Below are positions 62,234 to 64,000 of a stretch of 64,000 nt of DNA, in pieces (position 1 is the stretch's first letter; each line of letters starts with the position of its first letter). The stretch comes from Pseudomonas putida. GTDB taxonomy: Bacteria; Pseudomonadota; Gammaproteobacteria; Pseudomonadales; Pseudomonadaceae. The position numbers and the translations under genes were made by a program. Below the pieces are notes generated by a model. That model was given only the letters and a program-made list of their open reading frames with translations. It did no database searches and was not told the DNA's origin. Location: contig NZ_CP113097.1 of the NCBI RefSeq assembly GCF_026625125.1, forward strand, positions 3,038,001 through 3,102,000. The letters are read 5' to 3'.

Positions 62234-64000
62234 TGGCTGCCTCCTTTGCTACCGACGCTGCGCAAGGCAGCTACTTGCGCCTGGTGCATCGCTTCGCGCT
62301 CGACGTGTTCGGTGAGCCCGCTGGCGTCGGTCAACCCTTGCACGGTGCTGCCGTCTTCGAGCTTGATTTGGTAGGCGTGGTTAACGGCCATTCGCACGCT
62401 GTCGTCGGCGTGCCCCGGGTAGTGGAAGGCAAGGCGTTGCGCCGCCGGGTCGCGGGTGAATGCCGGCACCTGGGCGCTGTCGGTGTTGGGGCCCATCCAG
62501 TCATGCTCACTGGCCTGGACGATCACCTTGCCTTGGCTGCCGATTTCGACACCGCCACCGATCTTGATGTAACTGCCGTCATCGGCCACCAGGCGAATGG
62601 TGGGTGCGGTGACGACTACCTCGCCTTCTGCGGCCGACAGGTGCAGGTTCTTTTGCGCGTTGGCGGTGATGTCGTCTTCCTGGGCCTGGACCAGCACTTT
62701 GCCGCGGTTGGCGATGGCATTGATGCCCTCATCCTGGGCGAAGGCAGTGATGCCCTTGCCGGCTTGCAGGCGCATGGCGGCGCCGCTGGTCAACTGCAGA
62801 TGGTCCTGTGCGGTGGTGTCGTGGTTGGCGCCGGCATAGTGGATTTGCGAGCGCGGTGTGGCGCTGGCAATACCCGCCTGGGCCGCAACGGCCATGACGG
62901 GCTCGCCCGCACCGTCGCTGTCGGGCGCTGGCCACTGTTTCAGCGCCTGGCTCAAGGCGTCCATGCCCTCGCTGTGCACCGCTGCCCCGCCTCGCGCGGC
63001 GGCGGTTTGCCCGAGGCTTTTGAACAACTCCCCGCACTCGGCCAGCAGCGTGAGCAGTTCTTCGCGGTCCAGCTGCGCGCCCTTGGCGTCCTGCCGTGCA
63101 TAGGTGGTCAGCAACATGCCTTGGGCGGCGCGCAGCGCAATCGCGGCGTCGGTGCGCAATTCGGCACCGTTGCCACGGGCCTTGGCCTGGCCGTCAGTAC
63201 GTGGCTCGGTGAGTTTGCCCAGATTGAGCGCTGTGGCCTGGTGCGTGGTGCCGACGCGGGCACGCAAAGCGCCCGGTGTGTCGTCGAACAACAGCTCGTT
63301 GAAACCGCGGCCCTTGTGCTCCTTGGTCTGGATGCCGGAAAGCGCGCGGTTGCCTGGCAGGCCCGAGGCTTTGCTGAAGCGCGGCGGTGTCTGCTCGGCG
63401 TTGTACAGCACAGAGGTGACCACGGGGCGGTCGATATCGCCTGCCAGGAAGGTGACCAGTACTTCCTGGCCGATCCGTGGCAAGAACTGATGGCCAAAAC
63501 CCCCGCCAGCGCTGGGCATCGCCACACGCACCCAGGTGGTACCCTGCGGCAGGCTGTCGCCGCGCTGCCAGTGGAACCTGACCTGGATCCGCGCCAGCTC
63601 GTCGGTGAAGACTTCTTCGCCCTCCGGCCCGACCACGATCGCACTGAGCGGCCCGTTGACGGTGGGGCGCGGCACGGTGAGCGGGTGGCGGTAAGGGATG
63701 CTTCGGCGAATGCAGACAAACTGGTTGTCGTAACCTGCAGACTCATCCGAGAAATAGTTGTTGCGCCCCCGGTGCTCGACCGACACGAGCAGGAACTGGC
63801 GATCTTCTGGCGCACCGTCCTCATGGTCGAAGTGCTGGGTCAGTTCGAAGGTGTAGCCCGCACGCATGGCCCGGCAGTTGCTGGTGCCGGTGAAGGTCTT
63901 GGCCTGGGCTTCGATGACCTCCAGGTGGCGGCGGACCAGCGCCTCGCCCTCGTCAGGCAGGCGATGACTGTAGGCCCCGAGGAAATCGTACACCTCGTAG
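62230..64000 (-). CDS. vgrG: VgrG spike protein, C-terminal part (cut by window edge)
   Basis: At least 590 residues are visible; the frame continues past the window. Typical VgrG gp27/gp5 sequences are RPTVNGPLSAIVVGPEGEEV, RIQVRFHWQRGDSLPQGTTW, RVAMPSAGGGFGHQFLPRIG and the needle part HYAGANHDTTAQDHLQLTSG with DUF2345-like VLVQAQEDDITANAQKNLHL. A C-terminal extension of about 90 residues (MGPNTDSAQVPAFTRD to GGSQ) follows and may dock the lipase. Translation is coupled to tle3 by an ATGA overlap. Confidence 0.93.
   Translation of the reverse strand, partial: YEVYDFLGAYSHRLPDEGEALVRRHLEVIEAQAKTFTGTSNCRAMRAGYTFELTQHFDHEDGAPEDRQFLLVSVEHRGRNNYFSDESAGYDNQFVCIRRSIPYRHPLTVPRPTVNGPLSAIVVGPEGEEVFTDELARIQVRFHWQRGDSLPQGTTWVRVAMPSAGGGFGHQFLPRIGQEVLVTFLAGDIDRPVVTSVLYNAEQTPPRFSKASGLPGNRALSGIQTKEHKGRGFNELLFDDTPGALRARVGTTHQATALNLGKLTEPRTDGQAKARGNGAELRTDAAIALRAAQGMLLTTYARQDAKGAQLDREELLTLLAECGELFKSLGQTAAARGGAAVHSEGMDALSQALKQWPAPDSDGAGEPVMAVAAQAGIASATPRSQIHYAGANHDTTAQDHLQLTSGAAMRLQAGKGITAFAQDEGINAIANRGKVLVQAQEDDITANAQKNLHLSAAEGEVVVTAPTIRLVADDGSYIKIGGGVEIGSQGKVIVQASEHDWMGPNTDSAQVPAFTRDPAAQRLAFHYPGHADDSVRMAVNHAYQIKLEDGSTVQGLTDASGLTEHVEREAMHQAQVAALRSVGSKGGSQ

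Overview
This window is high-GC chromosomal DNA from a fluorescent Pseudomonas of the P. putida type. The evidence is the benABC / benD / benK / catA / benE / benF order, REP elements with the CCGGCAAGCCGG core, hbcR-type ketone-body genes, and the style of the genes throughout. All assignments were made by reading the sequence and from remembered protein families; no database search was run.

Layout. 0-5 kb: the end of a glycerate kinase gene, a CdaR-type regulator, a divergent MFS permease and a Rieske-FAD reductase. 5-11 kb: a sigma-54 activator of the AcoR type, an AldA-type aldehyde dehydrogenase and a PQQ/heme alcohol dehydrogenase behind a sigma-54 promoter. 11-15 kb: an Old Yellow Enzyme, a LysR regulator, a TraX-like membrane protein and a YdjM-type membrane protein. 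15-24 kb: the benzoate-to-muconate cluster on the minus strand, with a two-site BenR/XylS-type operator before benA and an intrinsic terminator after benC. 24.4-26 kb: an aromatic-rich leader/attenuator, a second Tyr-rich leader, DAHP synthase and a parvulin. 26.3-30.3 kb: yejABE-like peptide transporter genes without an ATPase. 30.3-36.7 kb: hbcR, its three operators and sigma-54 promoter, a GntP permease, 3-hydroxybutyrate dehydrogenase, ecotin and acetoacetyl-CoA synthetase. 36.7-45.4 kb: a second parvulin, two LysE exporters, an AraC regulator, housekeeping enzymes, and a run of small exported or unknown proteins. 45.5-48.2 kb: flavin reductase, mesD and mesX (DUF1852), matching the oxygen-linked, folate-independent methionine synthase system. 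48.5-53 kb: small genes, AhpD, a PdxR/MocR regulator, GNAT, an FMN oxidoreductase and a helix-hairpin-helix protein.

53-64 kb is the most unusual region: a type VI secretion effector island read on the minus strand. vgrG, a Tle3-type lipase gene and a Tla3-type (DUF2875) gene overlap by 4 nt at each junction, and a small PAAR gene follows. Downstream are three further DUF2875 genes, each followed by a progressively decayed PAAR start, and a scrap of a fifth DUF2875 copy. The copies are nearly identical at their C-termini, mosaic and variable in two central segments, and two have a frameshifted first membrane segment. No Tli3-like immunity gene lies between vgrG and the lipase gene, where I recall it in P. 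aeruginosa. This leaves open whether the DUF2875 array works as adaptors, as immunity proteins, or as both.
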